Shown here in pieces: positions 34,751-44,654 of a DNA stretch of 64,000 nucleotides. The position numbers and the translations under genes were made by a program. The DNA is from CAVPDE01 sp964580575. Lineage in GTDB: Bacteria > Desulfobacterota > DSM-4660 > Desulfatiglandales > HGW-15. The first letter of the stretch is position 1. Each line of letters starts with the position of its first letter. Location: positions 1 through 64,000 of the forward strand of contig CAZOLJ010000008.1 in the NCBI GenBank assembly GCA_964580575.1, written 5' to 3'. Below the pieces are notes generated by a model, which was given only the letters and a program-made list of their open reading frames with translations, searched no databases and was not told the DNA's origin.

Positions 34751-35830
34751 TTGAAGTACAAAAGCCCGCTTCACCAAACCGTATCCACCACGCCGACCGA
34801 ATTCTGGAACGACTCCTGCTCGGTGCCGGAGCTGATGTACGCCATCGAGCACGGCGCTACCGGAGCCACATCGAACCCTTTCATCGTCTATACCGTGCTC
34901 AAGGCGGCGCTGGCCGAGTGGAAGGATCGTATCCGGCAGGTCATTCTCGATCACCCCACGTGGGATGAGGAGCAGATCGCCCAGCAGGTGTACGAGGAGG
35001 TCGGAGTGCGCGGTTCCAAGGTGCTCCTGCCCGTGTTCGAGGCGCGGAAAGGCCTGCGGGGCCGGCTGTCGATCCAGACCAACCCGCAGTGGTACCGGGA
35101 CGCCGAGCGTCTGGTGCGGCAGGCGATCTACTTCCACGGTTTGGCACCCAATATTCAGGTGAAGCTTCCTGCCACGAAGGGGGGTGTCGCGGCTGTGGAA
35201 GAGGCAACCTACCGCGGCGTGAACATCAACGCCACGGTGAGCTTCACCGTGCCCCAGGCCATCGCCGTCGCCGAGGCGGTGGAGCGCGGCCTGAACCGCC
35301 GTGCAAAGGAGGGCAAGCCCATTGCGGACATGACCCCGGTCTGCACGATTATGATCGGCCGGCTGGATGACTGGCTGCAGGTCGTCGCCCAGCGCGACAC
35401 GATCGTGGTGGATCCCGGCGCGCTCCACTGGGCGGGGATTGCTGTGATCAAGAAAGCCTACGAAATCTACCGCCAGAAAGGCTACCGGGCGCGTTTGCTC
35501 GCCGCGGCCTACAGGCACCCCATGCACTGGTCGGAGCTCATCGGCGGCGATCTCAGCATGACCATCCCCTACGAGTGGCAGCTCCAGTTCAATGGGTCCG
35601 ACGTGCCGGTCATCGAGCGGATGCAGAACCCTGTACCCAAGGAGTACTTCCACCTCCTTTATGAGAACTTCGCGGACTTCCGCCGCGCCTACGAGCCGGA
35701 CGGCATGAGGGTGGAAGAGTTCGACAGTTATGGGGCGACCGTGCGCACCCTTCGTGCATTCATGGCCTCGTGGCACGATCTCGTGAACCTCATGCGTGAC
35801 TTCATGCTCCCCAATCCTGACGTGAAGTAA
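34751..35830 (+). CDS. Transaldolase-family protein
   Basis: 359 residues from TTG 34751, selected because AAGGAG lies eight bases upstream; an in-frame ATG at 34727 is the alternative. Features: an N-terminal TEFWNDSCSV segment, ATSNPFIV (the transaldolase TTNPS-like site), SIQTNPQWY, the Schiff-base Lys in VKLPATKGG and NINATVSFT. Transaldolases move three-carbon ketol units. This divergent, longer member, beside a HAD phosphatase, an SDR hexonate/polyol dehydrogenase and an ABC importer, suggests cleavage of an imported sugar derivative instead of the housekeeping pentose pathway (inferred). Confidence 0.83.
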   Translation: MKYKSPLHQTVSTTPTEFWNDSCSVPELMYAIEHGATGATSNPFIVYTVLKAALAEWKDRIRQVILDHPTWDEEQIAQQVYEEVGVRGSKVLLPVFEARKGLRGRLSIQTNPQWYRDAERLVRQAIYFHGLAPNIQVKLPATKGGVAAVEEATYRGVNINATVSFTVPQAIAVAEAVERGLNRRAKEGKPIADMTPVCTIMIGRLDDWLQVVAQRDTIVVDPGALHWAGIAVIKKAYEIYRQKGYRARLLAAAYRHPMHWSELIGGDLSMTIPYEWQLQFNGSDVPVIERMQNPVPKEYFHLLYENFADFRRAYEPDGMRVEEFDSYGATVRTLRAFMASWHDLVNLMRDFMLPNPDVK

Positions 35831-36044
35831 CCGGGCGCCTCGCGCGAGCAAATCCCCACACGGTCATCAAAGGCGGTGGACACACTCCCATCACCAAATG
35901 ATAACGTAGGAAGACGAACACTCGCGACCTTTGGACTGGCTTTGTCATTTGACACTCAGGGTGCGGATACCCTATACTCCGTCCCACCGCAAGCAGGTTC
36001 TTATCACATTCGTCTCACCATTCCCTCACCTATGGGAGGCAGGT

Positions 36045-37112
36045 ATGGCAAAAGACATCTACCAAGAGCTTCGAAAACAGTTGGACATGTATTCACTCGG
36101 TTTTCCAGCCACCGAGTCAGGCATCGAATTGAAGATCCTCAAAAAACTCTTCAGAAAAGATGATGTTGAGCTGTTTTTAGTGATGACGCAAAGGCTCGAA
36201 ACACCGGAACAGATAGCCAAAAGAGCCGATAAACCGGCTGAGGAGATTGCCGCCAGGCTTGAAGATATGACGGAAAGGGGACTACTGTTCAGGCTGAGGC
36301 GCGGAAACTCATCAAAATATGCTGCCATCCCTTTTGTCCACGGGCTTTTTGAGTTCCAGCTTAAGAGCCTGGACCGCGAACTCGCTGAGATGGTGGAACA
36401 GTATCACAAGGATGGATTCTCTCATAATTTCCATAAAATTGGCGGTATGTTTCTTCGAACCATACCGGTACATAAGTCGGTTGCTGTCACACATCACGTG
36501 GCCATATACGATGACGCGGTTGAGATTCTCAAATCTAAGGATAATATTGTTGTGGCGGAATGCATATGCAGAACGAGGAAGAAGGTTCTGGGCAGCGGGT
36601 GTGATAAAAGGATAGAAGCCTGTTTCATGTTCGGGTCCATGGGGCAGTTGTATATGGATAGGGGAATGGGCCGCCAGGTTGATCTTGACGAAGCCCTATC
36701 CATCTTAAAAGAAGCACAGGAAAGCGGTCTCGTTACTCAGCCTGGCACTGCCCAGAATCCTGCAGGAATGTGCAATTGCTGCGGAGACTGTTGTGGCGTG
36801 CTAATCTCCATCAAGGATCATCCCAGGCCAGCTGAATTGGTGTGTTCGAACTACTTTGCCATGGTAGATCGAGAGCTGTGCGCCGGTTGTGAGACCTGTC
36901 TGGAGCGCTGCCAGATGGACGCCATTGAAATGGATGAAGATAACATAGCAGTGGTTAACAGAGACAGGTGTATCGGATGCGGTCTGTGTGTAATAACCTG
37001 TTCAGCAGAGGCAATGGGCTTAGTCCCTAAGCCGGAAAAAGAGCATATGACACCACCTGCAACCAGCGCGGAACAGATGATGATTATGGCCAAAAACCGG
37101 GGGCTGTTGTGA
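36045..37112 (+). CDS. Winged-helix plus 2x[4Fe-4S] ferredoxin protein, copy B
   Basis: 355 residues, same architecture as 6532-7617: a winged-helix segment (ETPEQIAKRADKPAEEIAAR), the middle (FLRTIPVHKSVAVTHHV, then VVAECICRTRKKVLGSGC and MCNCCGDCCGV), and two C-terminal clusters (CAGCETCLERCQ and CIGCGLCVITCS). It has more middle cysteines than copy A. ATG 36045 is set by GGGAGG just upstream. Codons are richer in A/T than in flanking genes, which hints at a separate origin. It stands alone between the transaldolase and the convergent TRAP operon. Confidence 0.85.
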   Translation: MAKDIYQELRKQLDMYSLGFPATESGIELKILKKLFRKDDVELFLVMTQRLETPEQIAKRADKPAEEIAARLEDMTERGLLFRLRRGNSSKYAAIPFVHGLFEFQLKSLDRELAEMVEQYHKDGFSHNFHKIGGMFLRTIPVHKSVAVTHHVAIYDDAVEILKSKDNIVVAECICRTRKKVLGSGCDKRIEACFMFGSMGQLYMDRGMGRQVDLDEALSILKEAQESGLVTQPGTAQNPAGMCNCCGDCCGVLISIKDHPRPAELVCSNYFAMVDRELCAGCETCLERCQMDAIEMDEDNIAVVNRDRCIGCGLCVITCSAEAMGLVPKPEKEHMTPPATSAEQMMIMAKNRGLL

Positions 37113-37334
37113 AAATCGCGACAGGCCATCAGCGGAAAAATGGAGACGTGAGAAATGGGATTGGTGCAGAAGTTTCTTGACCTGAAGCGAGGAGGCCCAG
37201 TCGGGGTATTTTTTGTTTGTAGGTGACCTCTTTTCAAACCTGTCGCCAGCATGGGGGACATCCATTTGTAAATTAGTAACTTGAGAAAACCGAGATCCTA
37301 CCGAAAGAATTGTTATTTGACCCGCGAATCTCCA

Positions 37335-37364
37335 TTAGATCGAGGAGGTGTGAGAAACGAAGAC
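37335..37364. repeat. TTAGATCGAGGAGGTGTGAGA element, copy 1
   Basis: TTAGATCGAGGAGG-TGTGAGAAACGAAG closely matches TTAGAGATCGAGGAGGCGTG-AGACACGAAG at 52152-52182. Both stand in gaps without an adjoining start codon, so the GGAGG inside is not a normal ribosome site. Confidence 0.55.
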
Positions 37365-37365
37365 G

Positions 37366-37878
37366 TTACACGGACGTGTCCATGGCGTTCTCCGCTTTCA
37401 CTTCCGAGTCTCCGGGCTTCCCCAGCAGTTGCGCCAGCAGATGGAAGAAGATCACCGCCACGGCAAGGGGCACCGCCACGGTCACAAAAGCCGTGGGGAT
37501 GCCCAGGGCCTCGGTGGTTCGTTGCCAGGTCCGGAGAAGAAACTTGTCACTGTGGTAGAGAATAGGCCCCAGAAAGGCCACTGTAGCGATGGCACGCAGG
37601 ATCCGCGCCCCTGAGAGCCACAGGGGGTTCCCCTTGGTGGGCGGCGGCACCAGAAAGGGATCCGACCCTTCCTTGAAAGCCACGGTGGCTCCCAGAAGGC
37701 CGCCCCACACCATGCAGTAACGGGCCACTTCTTCGGTCCACACCGGTGCGTTGTGAAGAAGGTACCGGGTCACCACCTGGAAAATGACGAGAATCAGCAG
37801 GGCGATGAAAAAACCCGTGGCCACCCACTGACAGCCCAGGTCGAGGCAGTCGCTGCTGTGAGCGAGGATCCTGCGCAT
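37366..37878 (-). CDS. TRAP transporter small permease (DctQ-like)
   Basis: 170 residues with four hydrophobic segments and the family stretch VVTRYLLHNAPVWTEEVARY. It pairs with the large permease upstream in the operon. The C-terminal end overlaps the repeat-like element at 37335 by one edge only. It is the last gene of amidohydrolase - DctM - DctP - DctQ. Confidence 0.9.
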   Translation of the reverse strand: MRRILAHSSDCLDLGCQWVATGFFIALLILVIFQVVTRYLLHNAPVWTEEVARYCMVWGGLLGATVAFKEGSDPFLVPPPTKGNPLWLSGARILRAIATVAFLGPILYHSDKFLLRTWQRTTEALGIPTAFVTVAVPLAVAVIFFHLLAQLLGKPGDSEVKAENAMDTSV

Positions 37879-37887
37879 CCCATCCTC

Positions 37888-38871
37888 CTACCGGTTCGCA
37901 TCCGAGGCCTTGATGAAGGCTGCCGCGACGTCGGCGCCTACAACTTTTTCATAGGTCGGCCGGACGAGTTTTGCAAACTGGGCTCTCTGATCGGCTGTGG
38001 TGCGGACGACTTTTGTGCCCGCCTTTTCGAGGTCTTCCAGCCCGGTTTTGTCGATCTGGATCTGCCACGCCCGGTTGGCCGCAGTGGCTTTCGCAGCAGC
38101 CTCATCCACGATCTTCTTCTGGTCCGGTTTGAGCTTCTTGTACCAATCCTCCGAGCAGATGGCCAGCCGGAGAGGCGGTGAATACCGAAGATCCGAGTAG
38201 TACTTGAGCACTTCCGTGTGCTTGAAGAGCAGGGGCACGACGGCCGGGTTCAGATACCCGTCCGCGATACCGGTCTGGAGCGCGTTGTAGATCTCGGCCC
38301 AGGGCACGATCACTGTGTTGGCCCCCCAGGCCTCGAGGTATTGAGCCTGGGCCTTGTCCATGGCGCGAATCCGGAGTCCCTTGAGGTCCTCAGGCGTGTT
38401 GACCGGCTTCTTGGTGTTCGAGAGGCCCCCGAATCCGCCTACGGCCACCATGGAGAGGACCCTCACGCCCTTCTTGGTGGATCCGTCGTTCACCTTCTTG
38501 AACAGATCGGTTTTCTGCAGGGTTCGATCCAGGTGCTCCATGGAGTCGAAAACAAAGAAGAGATTGAAGCCGAAGATGCTCGGCTCCAGCTGGCCTGCTT
38601 TGGCCAGGTCGGACATGCTGACTTCCAGGAGACCCTGGCTCACCTGATCCAGCTTCTCTTCCTCAGCGCCGAGCGCATCCCGAGGGAACTCCTTGACGGC
38701 CATTCCGTTGGCCTTGAGGTGGTCCCCAAACGCCTTGGCCCAGACGTAGGTGCCGCTTTTCTCCAAATCAGGCGGCGAATCCAGCGCGATCTTGACCTCT
38801 GCGGCCGGGCAAACCCCGGCCAAAGCCAGCACACCATAAAGAGCAAGACAAATACCGAGCATTTTTCTCAT
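37888..38871 (-). CDS. TRAP transporter solute-binding protein (DctP-like)
   Basis: 327 residues with a signal peptide (MRKMLGICLALYGVLALAG...CPAAE) and DctP-family stretches (PRDALGAEEEKLDQVSQGLLE, LKGLRIRAMDKAQAQYLEAW with the carboxylate-binding Arg in RIRA, VPWAEIYNALQTGIADG). GGAGG is nine bases before the ATG. It captures a carboxylate in the periplasm. Confidence 0.93.
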   Translation of the reverse strand: MRKMLGICLALYGVLALAGVCPAAEVKIALDSPPDLEKSGTYVWAKAFGDHLKANGMAVKEFPRDALGAEEEKLDQVSQGLLEVSMSDLAKAGQLEPSIFGFNLFFVFDSMEHLDRTLQKTDLFKKVNDGSTKKGVRVLSMVAVGGFGGLSNTKKPVNTPEDLKGLRIRAMDKAQAQYLEAWGANTVIVPWAEIYNALQTGIADGYLNPAVVPLLFKHTEVLKYYSDLRYSPPLRLAICSEDWYKKLKPDQKKIVDEAAAKATAANRAWQIQIDKTGLEDLEKAGTKVVRTTADQRAQFAKLVRPTYEKVVGADVAAAFIKASDANR

Positions 38872-38916
38872 GACAACGTACCTCCGCAAAGATATCTCCC
38901 CTCCCAAGAGGGGGTT

Positions 38917-40194
38917 TCAATAACCAAAGTAACGCGGGATCACCAGCGAGATCTCGGGAACCAGGATCAGCACCAGCAGAACAAGGGTCTCCACGACAAG
39001 AAACGGCATCACCGCTCCGCACAGCCTCCAGAAATCTTCTCCGGTGATAGCCGACACCACCACCAGCGACCCGCCCACAGGAGGGCTCGCCAGCCCCAGA
39101 GTCATGTTGAGGCACAGCACGATTCCCAGGTGAATGGGATCCACGCCCTGGGCCACGCAGGTCGGCCCGAGCAGGGGCACGAGGAGGGCCAGACACATGG
39201 GCGGCTCCATGATGGTCCCTGCGATGACAAACAGGAGGTTCACCATGAGAAGGAGCCACATCCCGGAAAGCTCGAATCGTGTCACCAGGGAGGCCAGGGC
39301 CTGGGGCCACTCCTGCAAGGCGCCGATCCACGCGGCGCAGGCTGCCGCAGCCATGACCATGAAGATGCTCCCGCTCAGAACCGCTGTGCGTTTCATGCTG
39401 ATGACGACCACCCGCACATTGACCCCGCCGTAAAACGCACCTGCCGCGATAGAGGCCACCACAGCCAGAGCGGCCGCCTCGGTAGGCGTGACCACGCCCA
39501 CAACAATCCCGCCCACGATGATCACAGGCAACATGAGGGCTGGCCCGGCCCGAAACAAGGTGGGGAAGAAGGGCGGTACAATCTCGTGCCGTCCGCCGGG
39601 ATGATGATGGCGGCGCGCAAAATACCAGTTGGCGATCAAGAGGGAAACTCCCAGCAGGAACCCGGGAAGAATCCCTGCAGCCAGAAGGCCACCGATAGAC
39701 ACCTGCATCAGGGCGCCGTAGAAAATCAGAATGATGCTCGGAGGGATAATGGGGCCGATGATGGAGCCCGCCACGGTGATGGCTGCTGCGTACGACCTGG
39801 GATAGCCCTTCTGCAGCATGGCCGGAACCAGGGTGTTGCTCAGGGCCGCCGCATCGGCCACGGCCGACCCGGAGATCCCCGCAAAGAAGATGCTCGTCAG
39901 CACGTTCACGTAGCCCAAACCGCCTCGAAGACGGCCCACGAGGCTCATGGCAAAATCCACCAGGGCCTTGGTCACCCCGGTTCGATTCATGACCTCCCCG
40001 GTGGTGATGAAGAGACACATGGCCATGAGGGCGAACACATCGATCTGGGAGAAGACCCTCTGGGGCAGGACCGCGAGGTAGCGCACCTTGTCCGTGGCCA
40101 CGAATCCGAGGACACTCGATGCCCCGACAACGTAGGCCAGGGGTGCCCCTGCAACCATAAAGAGGATGCTCAGAATGAGGATCGCCCAGACCAA
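38917..40194 (-). CDS. TRAP transporter large permease (DctM-like)
   Basis: 425 residues, the standard DctM length, from TTG 40192-40194 (AAGGAG nine bases upstream; the longer open frame has non-coding character). It contains AGISGSAVADAAALSNTLVP, GSIIGPIIPPSIILIFYG and GLASPPVGGSLVVVS. A small C-rich palindrome (38896-38915) marks the junction to DctP. This operon is a complete DctP/Q/M system, unlike the orphan DctM at 13378. Confidence 0.92.
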   Translation of the reverse strand: MVWAILILSILFMVAGAPLAYVVGASSVLGFVATDKVRYLAVLPQRVFSQIDVFALMAMCLFITTGEVMNRTGVTKALVDFAMSLVGRLRGGLGYVNVLTSIFFAGISGSAVADAAALSNTLVPAMLQKGYPRSYAAAITVAGSIIGPIIPPSIILIFYGALMQVSIGGLLAAGILPGFLLGVSLLIANWYFARRHHHPGGRHEIVPPFFPTLFRAGPALMLPVIIVGGIVVGVVTPTEAAALAVVASIAAGAFYGGVNVRVVVISMKRTAVLSGSIFMVMAAAACAAWIGALQEWPQALASLVTRFELSGMWLLLMVNLLFVIAGTIMEPPMCLALLVPLLGPTCVAQGVDPIHLGIVLCLNMTLGLASPPVGGSLVVVSAITGEDFWRLCGAVMPFLVVETLVLLVLILVPEISLVIPRYFGY

Positions 40195-40207
40195 GTCGAA
40201 TTTCTCC

Positions 40208-41812
40208 TTAGGGTGAGGGCCGCGGGAGCACTCCCGCCGGACTCGCCCCTGTGTGAACGCCGTCGCGCACCACAAACATCCCGCGGACGAGCACGTGAGG
40301 GATGCCCTCAGGGTATTGGTGCGGTGAGACATAGGTGGCCTTGTCAGCCACACGCTCCGGATCAAAGAGCGTCAGGTCCGCCCAATGGCCTTTTTTCACC
40401 AGACCTCGGTCCCGGAGGCCCAGCTTTCGGGCCGGGAAACCCGTCATCTTCCAGACCGCTTCCTCCAGGGAAATCACCTTCTCCTCCCGGACGTAGTGCC
40501 CCAGGATCCGCGGGAAGGTGCCGTAGTTGCGGGGATGGGGTAACCCTTCAGACATGGAACTCGACAGGGCGTAGCCCATGCCGTCGGTGCCGATCATCAT
40601 GGCCGGGTGACGAAGCTCCCTCAGCCGGTTCTCCTCGGACATCATGAAGGTGATCATGGCGGCGCGCAGGCCGGTTTCGAGGAGTGCGTCAAAGAGCCAC
40701 TCGTGGGGGCTCTTGCCTTGGTCCCGGGCCAGTTCCGCCACGTAGCGGCCCTGGTATTCAGCCTTGCCCGGAGCAAAGCTGATGAGCACCTGGTTCCACT
40801 CCATGTCTTTGGCAAATCCCTCCGACTGCATGGACACGGCCATCTTTTCCCTCACCCCGGGATCTGCCAGTCGCTTTGCGACCGCCTCTTTTCCGCCCTC
40901 GTGGGCCCACTGGGGGAGGAGGGCCGATAGGGCAGTGCTGCCTGCCAGATAAGGGTAAAGGTCGGAGGTCACGTCCAACCCCTCAGTCCTGGCCTCATCG
41001 ATGAGGGCCAAGGCACGCTCCACCGTGTCCCAGTTCTTGCGGCCTGCCACCTTGAAGTGGCTGATCTGCACTGCCGCCCCCGACTCCCTGCCGATTCGAA
41101 TCGCCTCGGATATGGCGGTCAGCAGGGTGTCCGCCTCTCCCCGGATGTGGCTGAAGTAGATTCCTCCGCGATCTCCCACGGGACGGGCGATGGCGGCGAT
41201 TTCGTCGGTTTGGGTGAAGGATCCCGGCGGATAGATCAGGCCGGTGCTGAGGCCGAAGGCCCCCTCGTCCATGGCCTGCGCCACTTCTGCTGTCATTCGG
41301 CTGCGCTGCTCCGGGTTTGCCGGCCCAGGACCGAAACCCACGACCGCGGCCCGCACGGTTCCCTGGCCGACCAGGGGAACGACGTTCAGGGCGGTGCCGG
41401 TCCGCGATAGGTCCTCGAGATACGTTTTGAAGCCGGTCCATCGCTCCCACGGCAACGGTTTGCCGGCCCGGCCAATGGAGGCCTCCATCATTCGGATCGC
41501 CTGTTCGCGGGTCTCTTCCAGGAGGGGCGCCGGGGAGAAGCCGCACTGGCCCACCACGGCCGTGGTGATCCCCTGGTGCACGAGGCTTTCGGCCGTGGGG
41601 CACACAGGGAGGGAGAAGTCCGCATGGGAATGCATGTCGATGAAGCCTGGGGCTACGACCAGGCCTGTGGCGTCAATGATCGTCAACGCCCCGGCAGCGG
41701 GCAGGAGGCCCAATTCCGCAATGCGGCCGCCCTCTGTGGCCACATCCGCCCGGAATCCCGCAGCTCCTGAGCCATCGACGACCAACCCGTTTCTGATCAG
41801 GATTTCGAACAT
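40208..41812 (-). CDS. N-acyl-D-amino-acid deacylase / D-aminoacylase-type amidohydrolase
   Basis: 534 residues. The metal-binding HxH is in GFIDMHSHADF; further landmarks are GQCGFSPAP, LSTGLIYPPGSF, HIRGEADTLL and HFKVAGRKNW, all typical of the D-aminoacylase branch of the amidohydrolase superfamily. It hydrolyses N-acyl amino acids or similar amides in the cytoplasm. It heads the TRAP operon, so the transporter probably brings in its substrate (inferred). Confidence 0.9.
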   Translation of the reverse strand: MFEILIRNGLVVDGSGAAGFRADVATEGGRIAELGLLPAAGALTIIDATGLVVAPGFIDMHSHADFSLPVCPTAESLVHQGITTAVVGQCGFSPAPLLEETREQAIRMMEASIGRAGKPLPWERWTGFKTYLEDLSRTGTALNVVPLVGQGTVRAAVVGFGPGPANPEQRSRMTAEVAQAMDEGAFGLSTGLIYPPGSFTQTDEIAAIARPVGDRGGIYFSHIRGEADTLLTAISEAIRIGRESGAAVQISHFKVAGRKNWDTVERALALIDEARTEGLDVTSDLYPYLAGSTALSALLPQWAHEGGKEAVAKRLADPGVREKMAVSMQSEGFAKDMEWNQVLISFAPGKAEYQGRYVAELARDQGKSPHEWLFDALLETGLRAAMITFMMSEENRLRELRHPAMMIGTDGMGYALSSSMSEGLPHPRNYGTFPRILGHYVREEKVISLEEAVWKMTGFPARKLGLRDRGLVKKGHWADLTLFDPERVADKATYVSPHQYPEGIPHVLVRGMFVVRDGVHTGASPAGVLPRPSP

Positions 41813-42324
41813 CTCACACCGCCAATTTCTAGTTGGTCTACCCTCACCGCGGCCTTACCTCCAGTGTCAGAACTCCATCCTATTCGAACGTTCACCCTGA
41901 GGTATCGAAGGGTAAACGCAGTTCTTTCCGAAGCCATCAACCTTGTACACGTCAAATCCAGGGATGCCGTATCTCCCTATCATTATTCGGAAGTCGCGCC
42001 TGGGGGAGGGGATAAGAACTCTCTTCAGACGCGGCGGAGTATAGGGGAACTCATCGTTGAGTGTCAACAACAGAAAAGGCTTACCGGGACCTGAGCCCTC
42101 TCGCATATTGTAACGAGCGGCCTTCCTATCTGGTTCTTGTAGGGTTTTACTGATAACCTACGGCGGTTGACGGATCACCGGTTTTCCAGATTTTCACTTT
42201 AGGCACTTCTTCTTTGACACCCAACCCCAAATCGCCTATCGTTCCTCACGTTAGGACCAGGTTTTTGTCGCGGAAAATCGCTATGGCTTCCGCAGCTGAA
42301 ATTTCAACCCCAGGAGGAGGAGCT
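41813..42324. other. Intergenic region between divergent amidohydrolase and M20 peptidase genes
   Basis: About 500 bases with divergent promoters expected. It contains a dispersed palindrome at 41890-41917 (GTTCACCCTGAGG facing TATCGAAGGGTAAAC, a widespread bacterial repeat type). No small gene with a convincing ribosome site is seen. Confidence 0.5.
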
Positions 42325-43614
42325 ATGAAGAAAGCTTGTTCTGTGATGCTGATTGCTGTCCTTTCGGTAATGTTTTTTTTCACTGCCGGCCCGGTGTTGG
42401 CGGATTCAAAGAAGATCACCGCTGCGATCGATGAGGCGAGCAAGAACTGCAGGGGAGTCTCCCAACAGATTTGGGAGTTCAAGGAGACAGGACTGCAGGA
42501 GTTCAAGAGCTCGGCGCTTCTGAAGGAGGAGCTCGCGAAGCTTGGCTACAAGGTGACGGGCGATTTGAAGGTTCCCGATGACCTGGTGAAGGACGGCATC
42601 TCCAAGACCGCTTTCAAGGCCGAGATGGCCGGTAAGGGCCCCGGACCCACGGTGACCCTCATGCTGGAGTACGATGCGCTGGCCATCGGCCACGCTTGCG
42701 GCCACAACCTGATCGCCACTTCAGGGCTCATGGCGGCGGCGGGTCTGGCCAAAGTCATGAAGGACACTCCCGGCAGGGTCTTTGTCATCGGCACGCCTGA
42801 CGAGGAGCGCGGCTCACTGGGCGCAGGAAAGGTGGCATTGCTCGAAGGCGGGCATTTCGAAGGCTCAGACGTCGTGTTTATTACCCACGGGGCAGACCGC
42901 TGGAGCATGGACCAGCGCCTGCTGGCAATGAAGCGGGCTAACTTCACGTTCAAGGGCAAGTCGGCACACGCCGCCGCAGCACCCCACAAGGGAATCAACG
43001 CGCTGCGAGGTGTCATGCTCACTTTCAACTGCGTTGACCAGCTGCGCGAGCACCTGCGCCAGGATGTCCGCATCCACGGCATCGTTGCGAAGGGCGGCGG
43101 CCCGGTGAACATCGTGCCGGAGCTGGCCCAGGCTGAATTTGCCTGCCGTGCTCTCGACACCGCCACCATGGAGGATGCTTACGCGAAGATCGTCAGGTGC
43201 GCCAAGGCCGGGGAGCTGGGCACCGGCACCACCTTGGAATTCAAGGAACCCCGCGTCGCTCTGAAAGCAGCGGTCGCCGTACCGCCCTTGCTCGACGTGG
43301 TCCAGGCCAACTTGAAAGGCCTCGGTATCGCGGCCAGCGAGTTCAAGGACTTCGATGAACTGGCCTCCTCTGATCTTGGGATGGTGGGCGCCAGCTACCC
43401 CACGGTCAACGTCTGGTTCAAGATCGCCCCCGAAGGCACAGCGCTTCACTCCGAGGCCTTGCGCGAGGCAGCCAACTCCGACGAAGGATGGAAAGCGACT
43501 GTCCTTGTGGGTAAGGCTGTGGCGCTGTCCGCTTATGAAATGCTGACCAAGCCGGATAGACTCAAGGCCGTTCAGGAAAGCTTCAAAGCGGCGAAAGCCA
43601 AGGAAGGGAAATAA
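42325..43614 (+). CDS. Exported M20-family amidohydrolase (AbgB-like)
   Basis: 429 residues with a signal peptide (MKKACSVMLIAVLSVMFFFT...VLAD), unusual because most M20 amidohydrolases of this group are cytoplasmic. Metal-site stretches are IGHACGHNLIA and GTPDEERGSLGAGK; the later SAHAAAAPHKGINAL is the dimerisation-domain signature. The ATG at 42325 is set by AGGAGGAGG. It lies upstream of the MaoC / acyl-CoA ligase run and opposite the D-aminoacylase operon: two amide hydrolases side by side suggest processing of amino-acid conjugates (inferred). Confidence 0.88.
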   Translation: MKKACSVMLIAVLSVMFFFTAGPVLADSKKITAAIDEASKNCRGVSQQIWEFKETGLQEFKSSALLKEELAKLGYKVTGDLKVPDDLVKDGISKTAFKAEMAGKGPGPTVTLMLEYDALAIGHACGHNLIATSGLMAAAGLAKVMKDTPGRVFVIGTPDEERGSLGAGKVALLEGGHFEGSDVVFITHGADRWSMDQRLLAMKRANFTFKGKSAHAAAAPHKGINALRGVMLTFNCVDQLREHLRQDVRIHGIVAKGGGPVNIVPELAQAEFACRALDTATMEDAYAKIVRCAKAGELGTGTTLEFKEPRVALKAAVAVPPLLDVVQANLKGLGIAASEFKDFDELASSDLGMVGASYPTVNVWFKIAPEGTALHSEALREAANSDEGWKATVLVGKAVALSAYEMLTKPDRLKAVQESFKAAKAKEGK

Positions 43615-43736
43615 GAAAAAAACTTCGGGGGCTCAGGGATTCGAAAAAGCCACGAACCTCTGATAACTGCTAACTGATCACTGGCTCTAACGAACAACTC
43701 CCGGCTACCGAGATCCTGTGTTCACGGGGAACCCTT

Positions 43737-44633
43737 ATGGAACTGAGTTCGCGTTTTGTCGGCACACCGCTGAAGGACTACCATACGGAGATCACCTGGC
43801 GTCAGACCATGAACTTTGCGGCGGCAGTGGACGACAACAACGATTCTTACATGGATGATGAGCGGGAGGGAGGGATTATTGCGCCTCCCATGTTCAGCGT
43901 CGCCGTGACATGGCGCATCCTTGAGCGGATATGGGAGTACATTGAAGCAAAGGACTTTCCCATGGAAATCCTGGTGACACAGGTCCATCATACGGAAGCC
44001 CTCGAATTTCATCGCGCCTTAAGGCCCGGCGACCGGCTGACGGTAAAGGGGCAGGTTGCGGCCATTCTCCCGCACAGGGCCGGCACAAGGGTCGTCATGC
44101 GTTTTGACGCTATGGACCAAGCCCGTGAGCCGGTTTTCACGGAGCACATCGGTGCCCTGATGCGCGGCGTGAAATGCACCGATGACGGATTGTGTGCGAA
44201 CCCACTCCCCGAGGGGCCCCTCCCTGAGGAGAGCGAAGAACCCCTCTGGGAAAGCCGGATTCCCATAGACCCTTTGCGTCCCTACATCTATGACGGCTGC
44301 ACGGACATTGTGTTTCCCATTCACACGTCAAGAGCCTTTGCCCGTCAGGTGGGGTTGCCGGGCAACATCCTGCAAGGCACGGCCACACTCGCCTTTGCCG
44401 TGCGTGAGCTCATCAACAGGGAGGCCGGAGGGAACCCGCTCGCACTCAAGTCCCTCTTCTGCCGTTTCACCGGCATGGTGTTACCGGGAACCGTGATCAG
44501 GGTACAACTGGTAGGCAAAAGCGGAAAGCATGACGCTACGGACCTGCACTTCATCGTGCTCAATCAGGAAGGGCAAAGAGCCATTAGCGGCGGCTACGCT
44601 CTGCTGAAAAAGGATTCATCCGTTCACCTGTAG
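43737..44633 (+). CDS. MaoC-like double hot-dog dehydratase
   Basis: 298 residues consisting of two hot-dog folds: an N-terminal FAS1/MaoC_N-like half (ITWRQTMNFAAAVDDNN, IIAPPMFSVAV) and a C-terminal MaoC half (FPIHTSRAFARQVGLPGNIL, GTATLAF). It should hydrate or dehydrate an enoyl/3-hydroxyacyl-CoA. The spacing of 21 bases to the acyl-CoA ligase gene argues for an operon. Confidence 0.82.
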   Translation: MELSSRFVGTPLKDYHTEITWRQTMNFAAAVDDNNDSYMDDEREGGIIAPPMFSVAVTWRILERIWEYIEAKDFPMEILVTQVHHTEALEFHRALRPGDRLTVKGQVAAILPHRAGTRVVMRFDAMDQAREPVFTEHIGALMRGVKCTDDGLCANPLPEGPLPEESEEPLWESRIPIDPLRPYIYDGCTDIVFPIHTSRAFARQVGLPGNILQGTATLAFAVRELINREAGGNPLALKSLFCRFTGMVLPGTVIRVQLVGKSGKHDATDLHFIVLNQEGQRAISGGYALLKKDSSVHL

Positions 44634-44654
44634 ACCTTGAAAAGAGGAGGGTTT

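Noticed and set aside
38218..40647. An 809-codon open frame on the plus strand
   Set aside because: It runs antisense through the TRAP DctP/DctM and amidohydrolase genes, has no family resemblance and is His/Gln/Gly-rich, typical of a shadow of high-G+C coding sequence.
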